The notes beneath the pieces are model-generated. The model was given only the letters and a program-made list of their open reading frames with translations. It was not told where the DNA came from and made no database searches. 64,000 nucleotides of DNA from Casuarina equisetifolia (lineage: Eukaryota; Streptophyta; Magnoliopsida; Fagales; Casuarinaceae). Of the stretch, positions 43,904-57,107 are shown in pieces; positions within the stretch are counted from its first letter, which is position 1; each line of letters starts with the position of its first letter. Where the stretch lies: positions 2,180,001-2,244,000 of the forward strand of contig CM052356.1 in assembly GCA_028551475.1 (NCBI GenBank), written 5' to 3'. A program made the position numbers and the translations under genes.

Positions 43904-46900
43904 ACAAAGTCCATGAAGGAAATATTTCCTTCTGTTCTTAAAATCTTGTGGTTTTAAGAACTATAGCTTAGATGATTATCTGGGACTACCTTGATATGGG
44001 ATTGGTGTATTTTATGTGCTTCTTAATACTTAATGATTGTTGGTTATGTAATGACTCTTCAAATATAATAAAAGTAGCTATTAATCTCTACTTCTTTCGT
44101 TGCATTTCATGAATTGGCAAGCAATTCAATATTATTTGAATCATTTCAACCACTCTCTCAATCTTTTTCTTTCTCAATACCATCCTTTCAACCACTTCCT
44201 AACTTCCCATCCTTTAACAAATCTGACCCTACATTCCATCAAAAAGCAGGTAGCCAATAATCAAGCAAGATATTCACCAATCACTTCTAAAAGGGAAGCC
44301 TGACAGAAAATAGAAGAGAACAACGATATCCTTTTCAACAGGTGATATGTCCTTACATGCCAAATCTTATGGCATCATTCCTTTGCTTGAGAATCATCTT
44401 AAAACTGAAACATATGCTCACTTTTACAAGTCAGTCTGTGAAGAAGAAATGAACTCTCTTAACATCGTGATTGTATCACAATATTTTAACATATGTGAAT
44501 ACTAGCCATTGGTAGCCTACTTTCTTTGTCATAAGTCTATTTTCAGATCTCCACTAAGCTTTTGCTATCTGAATGTGTTCAATTGGCAGAGTAACATTGT
44601 TCTTCCTTCATGTATTGACAAGAAGCTGGATTACATGAAAGCCTGTTGCATTGCTTTCAAACTGGGGCGTTCAAGAGGTAGGGCCAGCCTTTTTGTATCT
44701 TTCCTTGGTTAATATTGGTTTAAGGGTCCCATTACCTAAACATGGTTGAGATTTGGCAATATTTAGATGGTGACGTGCTATGTTATGAAAACGAAAGAAT
44801 ATATTTCATGGAATAAAATGAGGAATTTGTTTTCCAAGATTTGGTTATAACTCTAATAGAAACGGTGAGAAATTAGGATTTAATAATAAGTTATGACTAG
44901 TTATTTTAATATCTATAAGAAATTAAAACAATTTTAAAAATTTGTCTCATCCATGCATGAAGACTCCAGGATGCCAAAATGTCGTCCCTATTTAATCATA
45001 TATTTGTATAATGCAGAAGAAAATTTCAAGTTGAAAAGGTCTGAGGGCCCCTCACGTTTCAGAGGCAATAACTTGATAAACACTTGTGATTAGTATTGTT
45101 ATTTTATTCGGTATCGAAAGAGGCAGCTTTCTGCCTTATCTTCCTGGGATATGTTAGAGGCCACTGAAAGCAGCATCTGATGAATGCATTTAAAAGGGTG
45201 TATTGTCAGTATCTCTGTTGTCCTTATCCTTAGGTATTGCTTTTTTTGAAGGATGCTTATGCGTATGTTTTCAAGAAATAAAGACAAAGAGTGAGAAACA
45301 GAAGGAAAGATTTGTCTGATGTCTCAAAGAATAGGAATATCTTCTGCTGCCCCTTCCTTTCAGCTGACTTAAATGGCTGGAAACCTGAAAAACCAATTGG
45401 GCATAGCAGACTTCACATGGAAACACAGTAGTCTTTCATATTCTCTTTTTACTTATAAAAGTGGCCATTCTTGTAAGTTTAATTCAAAAGTTAATTTGTA
45501 AGTTAAAAAGACAAATCTACATTTATACCCAAAGTTCTTGTCTTTTGAATGTGTAACAACTGTTCTCAACATCCTTTTTACATAGAGAAGGCTCAAGATG
45601 CTGGAGTTTGAGATAGACCTTGTCGATAATTTAATAATCTGCTCCAAACGTAGCCTCGATACTTATAATTGACCTAGAAACCTTATGCAGCGCTTTTGTT
45701 AATTGACACAGTAGAAGCCTGCAACTGCAAGTGAAGAAGCAACCCAATAGGCGTTTACAGTAAAACCTCATCCTGCATGCAGTTTTTAAGATCACTGTTA
45801 CAAACTTTCAGGAGCTTTAATAACAATCTTGATAGTTTTCTTATATTTTAATGTGTTTCTAGTAGCCTTATGTGCATAGCTTGTTCAATTATACCGAAAG
45901 ACAGCACTTCGTTTATATCAAGAAAACCCCATTATCAAACAAAGGAGAAACTGTTGGAAGTTCAAGATCAACTACCCATGCAACCATCACATCGGGTTGG
46001 CGTGGTGTAATAGAATTGGTGTCTCTAAACAGTACTACTTAGTCTTATGAAAAAGAAACATCAGAAGTACAGGTAGTTGTCTTCTTCAATTTGGCAATTA
46101 CTGCTTACCTCCTTTCCACGGCATGGACATTTCCACAGATGGGAAATTCTCTGTCGGATAAAATTATTGTACTGGTACCTACAGTCGGTTTCTTGCAAAT
46201 GCAAATTTAACTGCTACGTTCTGAAACTGTGTGCAATGATTTCTTATATGGCACTGGTAGTTGAAGATTCCTACGCTCTTATCCTGTCGTTGTCTTATCA
46301 GTACTGGGTGGAGCATGCAGTGAACCGTGGCAGGCCTAATGGTTCTTAATCCTCGATGAACCCACTTGTCAAGATGGGTCGATGCCGCCGCAACACATAA
46401 ATGCTTTCGCTTCAACGATGATCAATGATTGATGGTCGAGCAGCTTCCTCAAGGCAAGTTGCTCCGATCAAGATTTGGAGTACTGAATATTATTGGGTTT
46501 AAAGATAAACAAGGTGGAACATAATTAATTTAGACTATAATGTTATGCCAAGAAGTTAAATGTATAATTCAAAAATTAGCTTAAGTTAAATGATTCTTAT
46601 TTCATTTAAATGTCTACTTCAATGATATTATATTTTAATATAAAATCTCATTTTACATAGACTTAGCCTATGTGTGAAGAAGCACAGATAACCCAATAAA
46701 AATTCATTGTTGCAAAACTATGTATACCAAAGCATTCAAGCATCTTCTATATATGTATTCATACACATCTCCTGCATTTTTGGGTCCTTGTGAATCTCTA
46801 GCCCGAGAACTTTCTTTGAACGCCCAAATCCTTTATTCAAAGTTATCATCCAGTTGAGATTTCAATCTATTAATTGACGTAGGGTAACAACTGATTTCTT

Positions 46901-49320
46901 GTTCATCAATCAGCTGTGTGTACTATACGTAGTTACTTTTAGAATAACTTTGTCCAACCAACAAATGTTCTTCTTCTTTTTATTCCTATGAATAGGAACC
47001 AAGAAATTAAAAAAAATAAGCATGTAGTATATGTTTCCATGGACTTATATGAGAAAAATTTCTTGAGAACTTTTTCTAACAGATGGACACTTACCCAGAA
47101 ACACTTTTCACGTTTGTATCATAGCAAAACAATCCTTCAAATCAAAACCTCGTCTCTTAGATCAACATTTTCTTGTAAGAACATATAATGGGTCTTAAAT
47201 ATTTCAGGTCACACTAAATCTCAACAGCCTCCTAATGGTTGCTGTGGATGCTCTTTCTATAAGAGAAAAGAGAAGAGGAAATTGTGAATGGCAGCAAGGA
47301 GGTGGAATCAAATTGGATTTCCAATCCTATTTCAAAATTGGTTGCTAGTTTAGCTTATGCAAAGGATAAGGAAGGGGAGACACTAGTAAGGAAATTCTCA
47401 GGCAATTTCGTGGAAATTTCCATAAAGAGTATAGAACTTCAATGTATCCGGGTAAACTTTATTGGAAGGACATGACGTAGAATAGTAAGGATTTTACTAA
47501 AGGATTGAGGGTATGATCTTCGCTAGATCTTTTTGAATGGAATTCTTTTTTTCAAGGTTAGGTAAAAAGAAACTTGGGGTATTTCAAACTCCAACCGTTT
47601 AAGTGGGGATTTCCTAATAGCTTCAACTAAGTTACCAAGTAAGTGATTTGTTGAATGGAGTTGTTTCCTTTTGACTATGTTCAATTTCACCTCTACCTAG
47701 TACCTTTATGTTATTGTCTTGCTACCAGTATGCCAAAAAACTAGGTTTGATGGGTGTTTCATAGAATTTCACTTTAAGATCGTAACACTTCACCCAGTCA
47801 CAATCGAAAGAATGGACAAAGTGGTTAGCAAATGTTGAAAATTATTATAATACTAGCCAAGATTGAGCTATAGAAAAGACTCTCGTTAAGTGATTTTTGC
47901 AATGTGAGAGTTTGCATGTGTGAGGAACTTAGTCATCGTGTCAAAAATTCTAGAACCAATGTTCAGGCCCCCATAAGGCTAGACACCGACCACTTTTCTG
48001 GCTCATGATATGTTGGAAGGAGCAGCCCAAGCTCTGAAAGTGGATCGTTTAATTAAACAGAAATTTCAAAGCATGACATGTGGTTGTGTTGCCAAGTGAG
48101 CTCATGTCGACTTTTGATGTTTCTACAACACTAAACCCTGTTGTCGTGGGATGTTTTGCAGTATTTGAAGGGAACAATATAACTTGAGTGTTTAAGTCTA
48201 ATCAAATAAGAAGTTAGAATGTCTGTTCTCTTCGTTTTGGCCACACATTGTTATTTGCTAAATGCTATATTCCAGCATCCATGTTCTCTTCGTCATCTCA
48301 TTACTATTGTTTGATATATGATCTCATTTGTAATTCTAGATTCACATAATTAATTCAACGTCCAAGATCTATGTTAGCATTATGCTACATTTTTACAATA
48401 AGACGACAATAAAAATCCTTAAATAACAGAAAGTCGGCATCATTGCCATAATCTCAATCTCGTATTTACTACTAGTTCAAGGAAAAAATTACAAATAATT
48501 ATTTGAATAGAAGAAAAAAATCTTTAAAGATCTCAATACAATGACCTAATTTTATGCTTTATCTCATAAAATAGATGTAATCTTCAAATTTTTTTTCCTA
48601 ATCTTTTTGTCTACCTAAAAACTATTTTCTTGACCTTAATGAAAAACAAAAGAAAAGAAATTATCCCAATCAAGTTGGCAACTATGACCCTAATTTTATT
48701 GGTCAACATAAAGAAAATTATACAAGGGAATGTTTGTTATATGAAAATTAAGAATTTTTAATCATAATCTTTTTATATTTCTGATACGAGGTTATAAATG
48801 CTAGGATAGATCCCTAAAGTTTATATACTTCAAACTTTATTAGATACCTCAACTATTTTGTTAAAATATTAAACTCTAGAGATTAGCTTGTATGTTTCAT
48901 TTGAATATAATCCTCAACTTGAACCCCCCACAAATATGAACTCTTCTATAAACTTGTAACAAACCACTACATTATAAGCCATTGTACTCCAACTTGACCC
49001 ATGCAACCCATAACAGACCGTAACTACGTTTATTTAGTATGATGGGCCCTTGTCCCACATTTTCTTTACCAAAAAAGAAAAAAGAGAGGCATTAAAAATT
49101 CAAAACTGAAAAGGCGAAAAAGACAAGAAGAAGAGTACAGGTGGACCAATTGAAATCGCGGCATATGGCGCCAACTAAGGAGTGGATGGCAGGCTTTGGA
49201 AGCGGACGGTCACAAGCTCACATGGCCTCACAGCCTCACCACAGTGGTCTCCGAAACACGCGCCTTCCCGCTTATGGACCCCCACGTCCCCTCTTTTCTC
49301 GTTAACCGGTATTTCCCGTT
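43904..49320. other. Long spacer, no gene recognised
   Basis: After the 3' end of the DUF7722-type gene I find only short open frames without recognisable similarity, AT-rich runs and sequence of unknown origin. No complete transposon, tRNA or rRNA gene was noticed. The promoter of the AGP gene occupies the right end. Confidence 0.5.
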
Positions 49321-49322
49321 TT

Positions 49323-49326
<4 letters not shown>

Positions 49327-49371
<45 letters not shown>
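49327..49371. repeat. (CT)n microsatellite just upstream of the AGP TATA box
   Basis: An uninterrupted CT run of about 44 bases ending about 10 bases before TATAAAA. Confidence 0.9.
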
Positions 49372-49373
<2 letters not shown>

Positions 49374-49380
49374 CCTCCGC

Positions 49381-49387
49381 TATAAAA
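49381..49387 (+). promoter_or_regulatory. TATA box of the AG-peptide gene
   Basis: TATAAAA, about 195 bases upstream of the ATG. A second short CT stretch (CTCGCTCTCTCTCTGCG) lies in the leader. Confidence 0.7.
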
Positions 49388-49575
49388 CCGCCTTTTCAAA
49401 ACCCTCCCCTCCATCCCCGCCTCTCCGGCAGATTCCGCAACCGTCTCGCTCTCTCTCTGCGCGGCTTCACCGAGCTCGATCCGTCATTGTGATAGGCGTT
49501 GCACACAGAGAGAGAGTGGGAGAGGCGTTAGGCTTGGCTTGTTCGCAATTCGAAGGAGCGGAAGAGAACGCAGAA

Positions 49576-50401
49576 ATGGCGGTTTCCAGAATGCCTTTCG
49601 GAGTTTTGGTCCTTGCTGCTATCGTTTTCGCCGTCGTTGTTGTCTTGCCTACCGTTCAGGCACAGAGCCCCGCTCCTGCTCCAGCCCCCACCAGCGACGG
49701 TTAGTTTTCTGTCTCTTGCTATGTCTTTTTGATACAGATCTGAATTTGTAATGTAATGCTTTGGATTTGACGTTGGTTTTCAAAAGTTTTTCATTTTTGC
49801 TTTGTATCTCTGACCTGATTCCACTCAAAAAGCTAATCTGAGTGAGAAGAGACGAGTGACAAAATCCACTTAGATGGTGAGATCCTCAATTCTCCCTTCA
49901 CCCACGTGAAGGGAAGCCCTCCATAGAAGATTCCCTTAACTTTGATACTATTTGTTATAACTTGAATTTCATTTTAAAAATCTAACTTTAGAAGTGTAAT
50001 CAAATCTATTTATATGGCTAAATCGCTCACTTTCCTTCCTAATGTAAGAGAAAGCCTTCCTTAAAAGGTCCCACATTTATGTGATTGTTGGAAAGTATCA
50101 GGGAAATGATTACTCATGATAAGTCACCTTTCTTGCTATCGTTTTATAAGGTATAATATCACATTGTGCATGAAAGGGCCTAGGAACAATTAGCCTTTTC
50201 TTTTTCTCTTTAGCTTTGACTTTTGTGATATGAAGTGGATTTTGAGGTTGGTGTGAACATCCTTGTGAGGCTGCCATTAAATGTTTATGTGTTTGTTTTT
50301 CAGGGACATCAATCGACCAAGGGATTGCGTATGTGCTGATGTTACTGGCCTTGGTGCTTACTTACCTGATCCATGCAGCGGACATGTCCTACAGCTTCTA
50401 G
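49576..50401 (+). CDS. Arabinogalactan peptide (AGP16/20-like)
   Basis: AG peptides are tiny, heavily O-glycosylated, GPI-anchored cell-surface proteoglycans. Exons are 49576-49699 and 50304-50401 (73 residues) with GT-AG junctions. The precursor has a signal peptide (about 1-29), a mature core QSPAPAPAPTSDGTS in which the prolines would be hydroxylated and carry arabinogalactan, and a C-terminal GPI signal (IAYVLMLLALVLTYLIH). The mature peptide is only about 12-15 residues. The sequence and single intron match the AGP16/AGP20/AGP22/AGP41 group; which member is not decided. Confidence 0.92.
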
Positions 50402-51255
50402 ATTTGACATAAAACAAGGGAATGGTTCAATGTATGGTGGAGAAGTTAGGTGTATGGAGGAAAAATGTCGTTTTTAGTGGGCAGCTTGGAATGTGGGTCT
50501 GAATATTTTTGTAATTGGTCTGGCTATGTGAGTAGTGTTCTGACTTATGACAAATTTGTTGTTGGGGAACTTAGCTGTTTCTGATGTTTGCTATTATTGT
50601 ATTGGTGTCACTCTAATTCAAACTATGGTTTTTGATAATTCTTGTTCATTTCTTCTATCGAGGTTACCTTGTTATTCCTTATTTCTGTGAATTGCTTCGT
50701 TGTACTTTGTCATGAGTTGAAAAGAGTGATTAAGTGAAACATAAACAATGCCATTGGAAAGATCTGTTTTTTGTCACTGAGTAAATCCTTTTGGATTACT
50801 TGATTCCGCTCAAATTGGATGAAAGTTCATAAAAGAACATGTGATGAGAAGGCATTTGGCAGATTAGTATGACTAAAATGAATGCACATTCCTAAGTTGT
50901 TGAGAAGCTCATTCAACATGCTTCTGCAGTTATGCAGCCCATGACCTGTTGCAGGTCCATCAGTCTAGGAAGATATGAAGGACATTCCATTTACGATCAG
51001 CAATTCTAATCTTTTCTGCCTTGTTTATTCCATTAGTGAAGAAGTGCTTATAAGAACTAAATCAAGTATTCAAATGCTGGAAACATATGTATGCCCTCCA
51101 ACCAGAACCCAGCTAAAATTTGTCAATTCATTAAGTTTTGACAACAGCGTAATCTCTTATGCATTTTCAAATAAAGTTGAATCACCAAATGTTTTTGTAC
51201 CTGCTACCAAGTTTCTCATCATTGAATATCAAAATAGGCTTCAGTCAAAATTCAA
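50402..51255. other. AGP 3' UTR and spacer
   Basis: Contains the AGP 3' UTR and the convergent 3' UTR of the CHCH gene. No additional gene seen. Confidence 0.6.
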
Positions 51256-53019
51256 TCAGACTCCCTTGCTTGCTGGTTTTGGTTCCCCTTGTTGCTGACC
51301 AGCTAGTGAGAACTTCTTGACTTTCTGTTGGGAAAAAAGAATAGAAATGCAAACAAGAACACAATTTCAACCACAAGACAGAGCTGCTAAAGAGTGCAGA
51401 AGCAATACGTGTACGTGTATTTTGATCTAAGTGAAACAGAGAAATAAAGATAGAAGGCTATTGACTTCACAAGAATTGTGACAAAGAAAGATTTCTTGTT
51501 GGTCTGTAATCAAAATGGAACAAAGAAAAAGGATTCTACTTCACAAGAATGATGCAAAAAGACCCATCTTTTCACATCATCTATATGTTAAATCGCACTG
51601 TGAGATGTGAGTTCCATTCAGAATGTGCAACCTCCCCTGAAGCTAAATTGTTTTCACTTTGTCAAACCAAAGTTTTCCACCGCAGCAGTATCTACACTAT
51701 CCTTTCTCAATAATCTATTGATCTTGCAGATCCAGATCTTGCCATTCAAAGGGCGGGCTCAATTAAGCTCAATTCAAACTTCAAAGGCCACTGTATTTCA
51801 TATTCTAGAAGTGGGACACGAAAGAAAGTGCTCTAGGCTGCCACTGAAGAAGAGGAATAAGAAGCTAGAACACCCAAGAAAAAGATAGCGTTAAATGAAA
51901 TTAATTTCGACCTACACCTATTCCAGCACAAACAACAAAGAATCAACGAAGGGGTCCAGGGAGAGTGAATGCTCTTCAGAGAACGGATATTTTCATCGTT
52001 CTGCTAAGTGCTGACAATGGATCAGCACATGATGACTACAGTAACAAATGCACAAGCAAAGGTGCCAAGTTTGTTAAATTGGCATGTCATGACTAAAAGC
52101 TCAAACATGTTTCAGTAGCATCCTTATTTTCCCAAGATTTGTCTCGGAAGCGGGTAATGGTTGCCAAGGAGAAGAAATAACAAGGTACCGAAGAGGCTAT
52201 ATAGTAGATGCTTGCTTGAGGCTAACTTTTCTTGTAATTAATGGCAGATTTGACACATTGCTTCAGTTGCTAAACTTCTTCCTCTTATATATAAATTGTA
52301 CTAATCTAAATGTCCAAAACAGAAATTCCATGCTTGGGAGTATCGACACAGATCTTAACAAATGCCAGTTCAAATTCTGAGTAGCAAATCAAAAGATCAG
52401 AAAAGGAGTAAAGGTCATTCCAATCAACTTCAACAAATGTTTCTGCTTTGGCACCATACCCACATTTTGATATCAAGAGACCAAGTAAAGATCTTTTCAG
52501 TCAACATTCAACAAATGATTGTGCTTTAGTACCAAACCCCACATTTTCATGTCCAACATTTCAGTTCACAAGCCACCCAAATACTAAGACCTATATTTTC
52601 ATCAGAGTAGTCTATGATAAGCCATACCCATATTAGTAAAAGCAAATAAATCATAAACAATTTTAAGAATGGTAATAACCCAACCCAGAAACTCTTAATC
52701 CCACGAATCTATAAGTTGAATTCTACTTGGTTCCCACAAAGCCAAAAAACCTCACACATCCGTTAAACATGACCAACAGGCAATCACAATCATACCAAAC
52801 AAAATCCTCAACTAACATGCCAAACCGTCGCTTTTACACAACCAGAGAGACCAAGAGAGACCAAGAGAGGGGTACCTTGTTAAGCACGCACTCTCGCAGG
52901 GACTGCAAGAGGCGGAGGCACTTGTCTTGATCGTAAGGCGACTGTGCGACGCAGTTGAGCAGGTCAAGAGCCTCCTGTGCGCACGCGGGTTGGCTCTGAG
53001 AGCCCCCAGCTTGATCCAT
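51256..53019 (-). CDS. Small twin-CX9C (CHCH-domain) protein
   Basis: Exons on the minus strand are 52876-53019 and 51256-51324, joined by a 1551-bp intron (donor AACAAG/GTACCC, acceptor CCAACAG/AAAGTC), giving 70 residues. It holds two CX9C motifs, C13-x9-C23 and C34-x9-C44, the signature of CHCH proteins that are oxidised by the Mia40 pathway in the mitochondrial intermembrane space and often help assemble respiratory complexes. The tail (KVKKFSLAGQQQGEPKP) is basic. The exact family member is not settled; similarity to COX19-type plant proteins is likely. The second exon was found by reading the intron for an in-frame acceptor and fits the family's KVKKF continuation. Confidence 0.82.
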
Positions 53020-53249
53020 TCGAGTTTGGGGGTTTTGGGTAGTCTGAGAAAAACCCAGAACTGGCTTTATAGATTAACTGTTTGGTTCCCTAGAAGATGT
53101 TTCGGAAAATTACTCCTTCGCTGGGCACATATAGACATGTCCACCTTGCCTGCTGTTTTCGTCAACCAAGGGGCTGGGAAGTCCCAATGTCTAGCTTTTT
53201 CGGGGTACACCTTTTGGAACCTACTGGAAACTGCTATCATCTATGAATT

Positions 53250-55200
53250 TTAAGGTATTTTATTATATAATTAAAGGTCCTCAATCAAAGAAAATTTGGA
53301 GAAAATTTTTAAAAATCAAACTTTAAAAATGATAAATATGAAATTTTATAATATATTTTCTTTTTTAATTATGCCATGATAAATTTAGGACATGTTGAAC
53401 CAATTGTTCCTGAATAACTTATATATCTAATGTCAATCTTCTATGAAATATGATTATTAAATTAAGCACAAATTTAAGTTTATTTATTCATCAATGAGCT
53501 AAATTGTTTTAATCTCAACTCCATTTATATTTATTGTATATACTTGTCCAAATATTTTAGCAATATGATTTAAGATTGTAACAATAAAATTCTACATGTT
53601 CAAAAAGAATTTAGAGTTAAGCATCAATTCTAAGAAGTGAAAAAAAAGTCCTTTTAGCTTTTATTTTTCCTACTTCCAAATGTCCTTGATATTACTGCAA
53701 ACAAACAACTGAATATCTAAGTGGAATCCCTTCTAAATATTAACTTAAGAACTTGGAAATAGACTAGAATTTTGTAGAGTTTATATACATATATGTGAAA
53801 GGTATTTTTTTCTAATTACTAAACTAGGTGTTTTGAATACATCATATATAACAAAAATTATAAATTTTGATTGTAACTAACAAAACAAGAAATAAATAGA
53901 TAAAAAGAACTCTGATATTTATAATCATTTTATTGTTTAATGTTGCATGAAGTCTCTTTTTTCCTTTTATTTTTTTTCTCTCCACCAAAACAATGAAAGA
54001 AACACCAATTGTTTCATATACTAACTTTTATGTTTAAAATTTACACAAATATGAGGTCAATTTGTCTTTTGCAGAAGAATAAAAAGGCTTTCAATATTCA
54101 ATCTGGTTTATTTAGAAACTTAAAACAATTGCCATAACCAATTGGGTTAATCTTTGAAACATTAAGTTATTGAATAAGCATAAAGAATTAACTCCCTGCT
54201 TGATAGAATTAATCAATCTACCTAGGTAACTTTATGATTGTTAGTATGACTATGTAATGTGTGTTTGGTTATAATATAGTGATTGTGCGTGTGTATTGTA
54301 AAAGTTAAGTAAATATGTAGTACTTTAGAAGTACTACATGTTCCAAGATAAATAATTGTATGATACATACAAATATAAGACTAATGAATTTAATTTCTAT
54401 AAATATATCTAACTACTTCAAATGATAAATCTTTGTTGAAAGAAAAAAAAATCACACAAATGTAAAGAAATGCACTATGTACACTTGTGCTCATTTTGTA
54501 TAAAGGAATAATGAATTAACTGGTCAAATCTAAACAAAATAATTTTTTTTGAAAATAAAATATATCACTTTGGTGACACGACTAAATCACAAATTAGGTT
54601 GAAGGATTATTGGTTACTAAAAAGGGGAACTTCAAAAAGTTACTTGTTGACTTGCCCAAATGCTTGCCATTTGTAAACTGGATAAAAAGTGAAAAGGAGG
54701 GGAAAAGAAAGGACAAAAAGTAGAAACATTTAATGATGCATTGGGCAAACTTGAAACAGTATGGTTAAGGAGGTTAAAAACATCCATTTTTAGGCTGGGT
54801 TCAATTAGTTTATTTTGCATGGAACTCTCTAAAATACATCAAGCCTGTTCCTTTTGTCATAGTTTCTTAGAAGTTCATTCTACTATTCATAGTATCTCAA
54901 CAAAATTGAACATAGTTAACTTTGGTTGCTGAAAATGCTCCTCTCCTCTACTGACGAGGCACCAAAAACAAAGACACTCTTCTCTAAAAGTAGAGATGAA
55001 TTAATATTCTCAATTATTTAACTGAAATTTCCCATTAATAAGCATGCATTGACTCTGTCAAACCCTCAGAACACCACCAAAATTCCATGAACAAGCACAA
55101 AAGCGGAGCTGCTGCCTATGTAACCAAAGGAGTCCATTTCCAGAGTTATTTTACCTTCCGTGTTGAAGGGGTTAGAGGCAATAAATCAAGTGCTCCCTCA
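53250..55200. other. AT-rich spacer
   Basis: No gene, microsatellite of note or recognised transposon. It includes the upstream regions of the CHCH and phytocyanin genes. Confidence 0.5.
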
Positions 55201-55218
55201 ACACAAATGCTCGGGAAA

Positions 55219-57107
55219 ATGGCAAAGATGCATCTCAGTTTGCTCTTGTTTGCAGCAATCGGCTGCTTCATGATGGGTTCGACTAGCGCAATGATCCACA
55301 TTGTTGGGGGAGCACATGGCTGGCGTGTGCCCGTCAACAAAACTTTCTTCGAAGAATGGGCTAAACCAAGAACTTTTGGTCTTGGCGACAGACTTGGTAA
55401 GTTCAAGAACCATCAAATCCAATCCATTACTGTTTCAATTGCTTGCATGTTATGTTTGGTTTGGGTACTCCTCTCATATTAACTTCAAGGTGGATTCCGC
55501 GGCTTGGCACAAAGAAAATATAGAAGAGGTTGAGAGACGATAATTGTTAAGAAGTGTATTTCTACTTGAAAGCTGGTTCATAAAATGAAGGAATATACCT
55601 ACATTTAATTGAATATATACTAATGCTTTAGTAATATGAAATTAGGTATTCACATTGCAACATGTCCATTTACTACAATAATATGACACAAACCATTTTT
55701 TGGCATTGCTTTTTGTGTAGAGGATGGGCTTACTCATATTTATAAAGGTATTAATAGAGAATTTATGCTATGATATTATGTTAAGAAGCTTATTTCCATA
55801 AAATACTGGCTCATGAAGTAAAGGGTTGCATGCATATTTAATCAAGCACACATACTAAAAACTAATACTGTAAAAATAAATATCTATGCTGTAACGTGCC
55901 CCTTAATTATAATAGTATGACATGAACCATCCCATGGTTATGCTTTTTGCGTAAACTAAGGGCTTAATTATATTTATAAAGATATTAATAAAAAATTTGG
56001 GTTTTAATATTATGTTAAGAAGCTTATTTCTATCTTATAAAACAAGCTTAGGGAGTGAGGGGTTGCACACATGTTTAACTAAGCATACATACTAATAACT
56101 AATAATGTAGGACTAAATATCTGTATCGTAACATTAACGTTAAACCTTAATCTATTGCTTAGTTATATATTTATGACAAAAGCATGAGGTTCACAGAAAC
56201 ATAGACAAGCTCTAAGTAGGCGAAGTTTCAGTTTTCCCGTACAGGCCGGAAGAGGAGAATGTGATAGTGGTTAACCAGGAAGACTTTGTGGCATGCACTC
56301 AAAAACATGTCATAAAAGCGTACTACTATGGACCAACCATCTTCAAAGTCCAAACTGCTGGGAACCATTACTACTTTAGTGGCGTTGGAAAGCACTGTGA
56401 GGCTGGCCAGAAGCTCAATATCTCTGTCGGGGCGGCCTGAAAATCTTTTTTAAAATGGAGATTGCAGATGAAAATTAAGCCTGTAACTAATAGTTTTCAT
56501 CTCAGTCTTTCCCGTCTTATCTACATGCTTGTATACGGCACCTATTTACTCCTCTACTGAAAGTTGGAATGGTTTCTGCTATTTTTATCATATAAATGGA
56601 ATGCATATGATGATTATGGTCTAATTTGCTTGAGTGCTTATTCTGATTACTGCCAAAGGTCTCTGATATGAAATGAGAATGCTATTCATGATGTAAATGG
56701 GCAATTACTAAGCAGCCGAACTTGCAGTTTTTCCATACAGGCCAGGGTCCAACAACATCGTGGTGGTTGGCAAGGAAGATTTCGACGTGTGCGGTCACAG
56801 GAACGTCACTAACATGTTCTACGATGGACCAACAATTCTGAATCTCACAGAGAAAGGTGACTACTACTATTACTGTAGCATTGGGAGGCACTGTGAGGCC
56901 GGCCAAAAGCTCCACGTCCAAGTTCTCGACCAAAAGGGCTCTGCCGGAAATAATTACCTTTTTCATGTTACCTCCAGAGATGCCGCTGGTGCTGCAGATG
57001 CTCCAGAACCAGCTGCTGTAGACACCAAATCTGCAGCATCCACCTTTCAAAACTTTAGCAAAGTTTCTTTAACAGTTGTTGTTTTCTTGTGTTCGCTGCT
57101 CATTTAA
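55219..57107 (+). CDS. Phytocyanin-like protein, GPI-anchored form (exon 1 + exon 2b)
   Basis: Phytocyanins are secreted plant cupredoxins at the cell surface. Exon 1 is 55219-55396 and exon 2b is 56728-57107 (185 residues). Exon 1 gives a signal peptide (MHLSLLLFAAIGCFMMGSTSA) and the first half of the fold (HIVGGAHGW, EEWAKPRTFGLGDRL). Exon 2b continues LVFPYRPGSNNIVVVGKEDF, with C in DVCGHR and GRHCEAGQKL, an Ala/Pro-rich linker and a hydrophobic GPI-type end. The first copper-ligand histidine (normally HDV) is replaced by NNI, so copper binding is probably lost, as in early-nodulin-like proteins. ATGs at 55207 and 55228 are alternative starts. Confidence 0.82.
55540..56160. repeat. Tandem repeat of about 232 bp inside the phytocyanin intron
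   Basis: TTATATTTATAAAGATATTAATA..TATTATGTTAAGAAGCTTATTTC-type units begin near 55730 and 55962, preceded by a partial unit from about 55543. Period and sequence resemble the array at 20870-21430. Confidence 0.6.
56232..56440 (+). CDS. Alternative terminal exon 2a of the phytocyanin gene
   Basis: Preceded by TTTCAG, this exon joins exon 1 in the same phase as exon 2b (178 + 209 bp gives 128 residues). It encodes an equivalent half-domain (LVFPYRPEEENVIVVNQEDF, VACTQKH, GVGKHCEAGQKLNIS) and ends at TGA right after the last strand. The product would lack the Pro/Ala linker and GPI signal and thus be a free secreted protein. The frame is open throughout, so it does not look decayed. It could also be a remnant of a tandem gene copy lacking its first exon. 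Confidence 0.7.

Noticed and set aside
47284-47475. Open frame of 63 codons in the 44-49 kb spacer
   Set aside because: Too short, with no recognisable domain or promoter context.
50975-51298. Open plus-strand frame of 107 codons
   Set aside because: It overlaps the CHCH terminal exon and its 3' UTR on the other strand. Composition is non-coding and there are no motifs.
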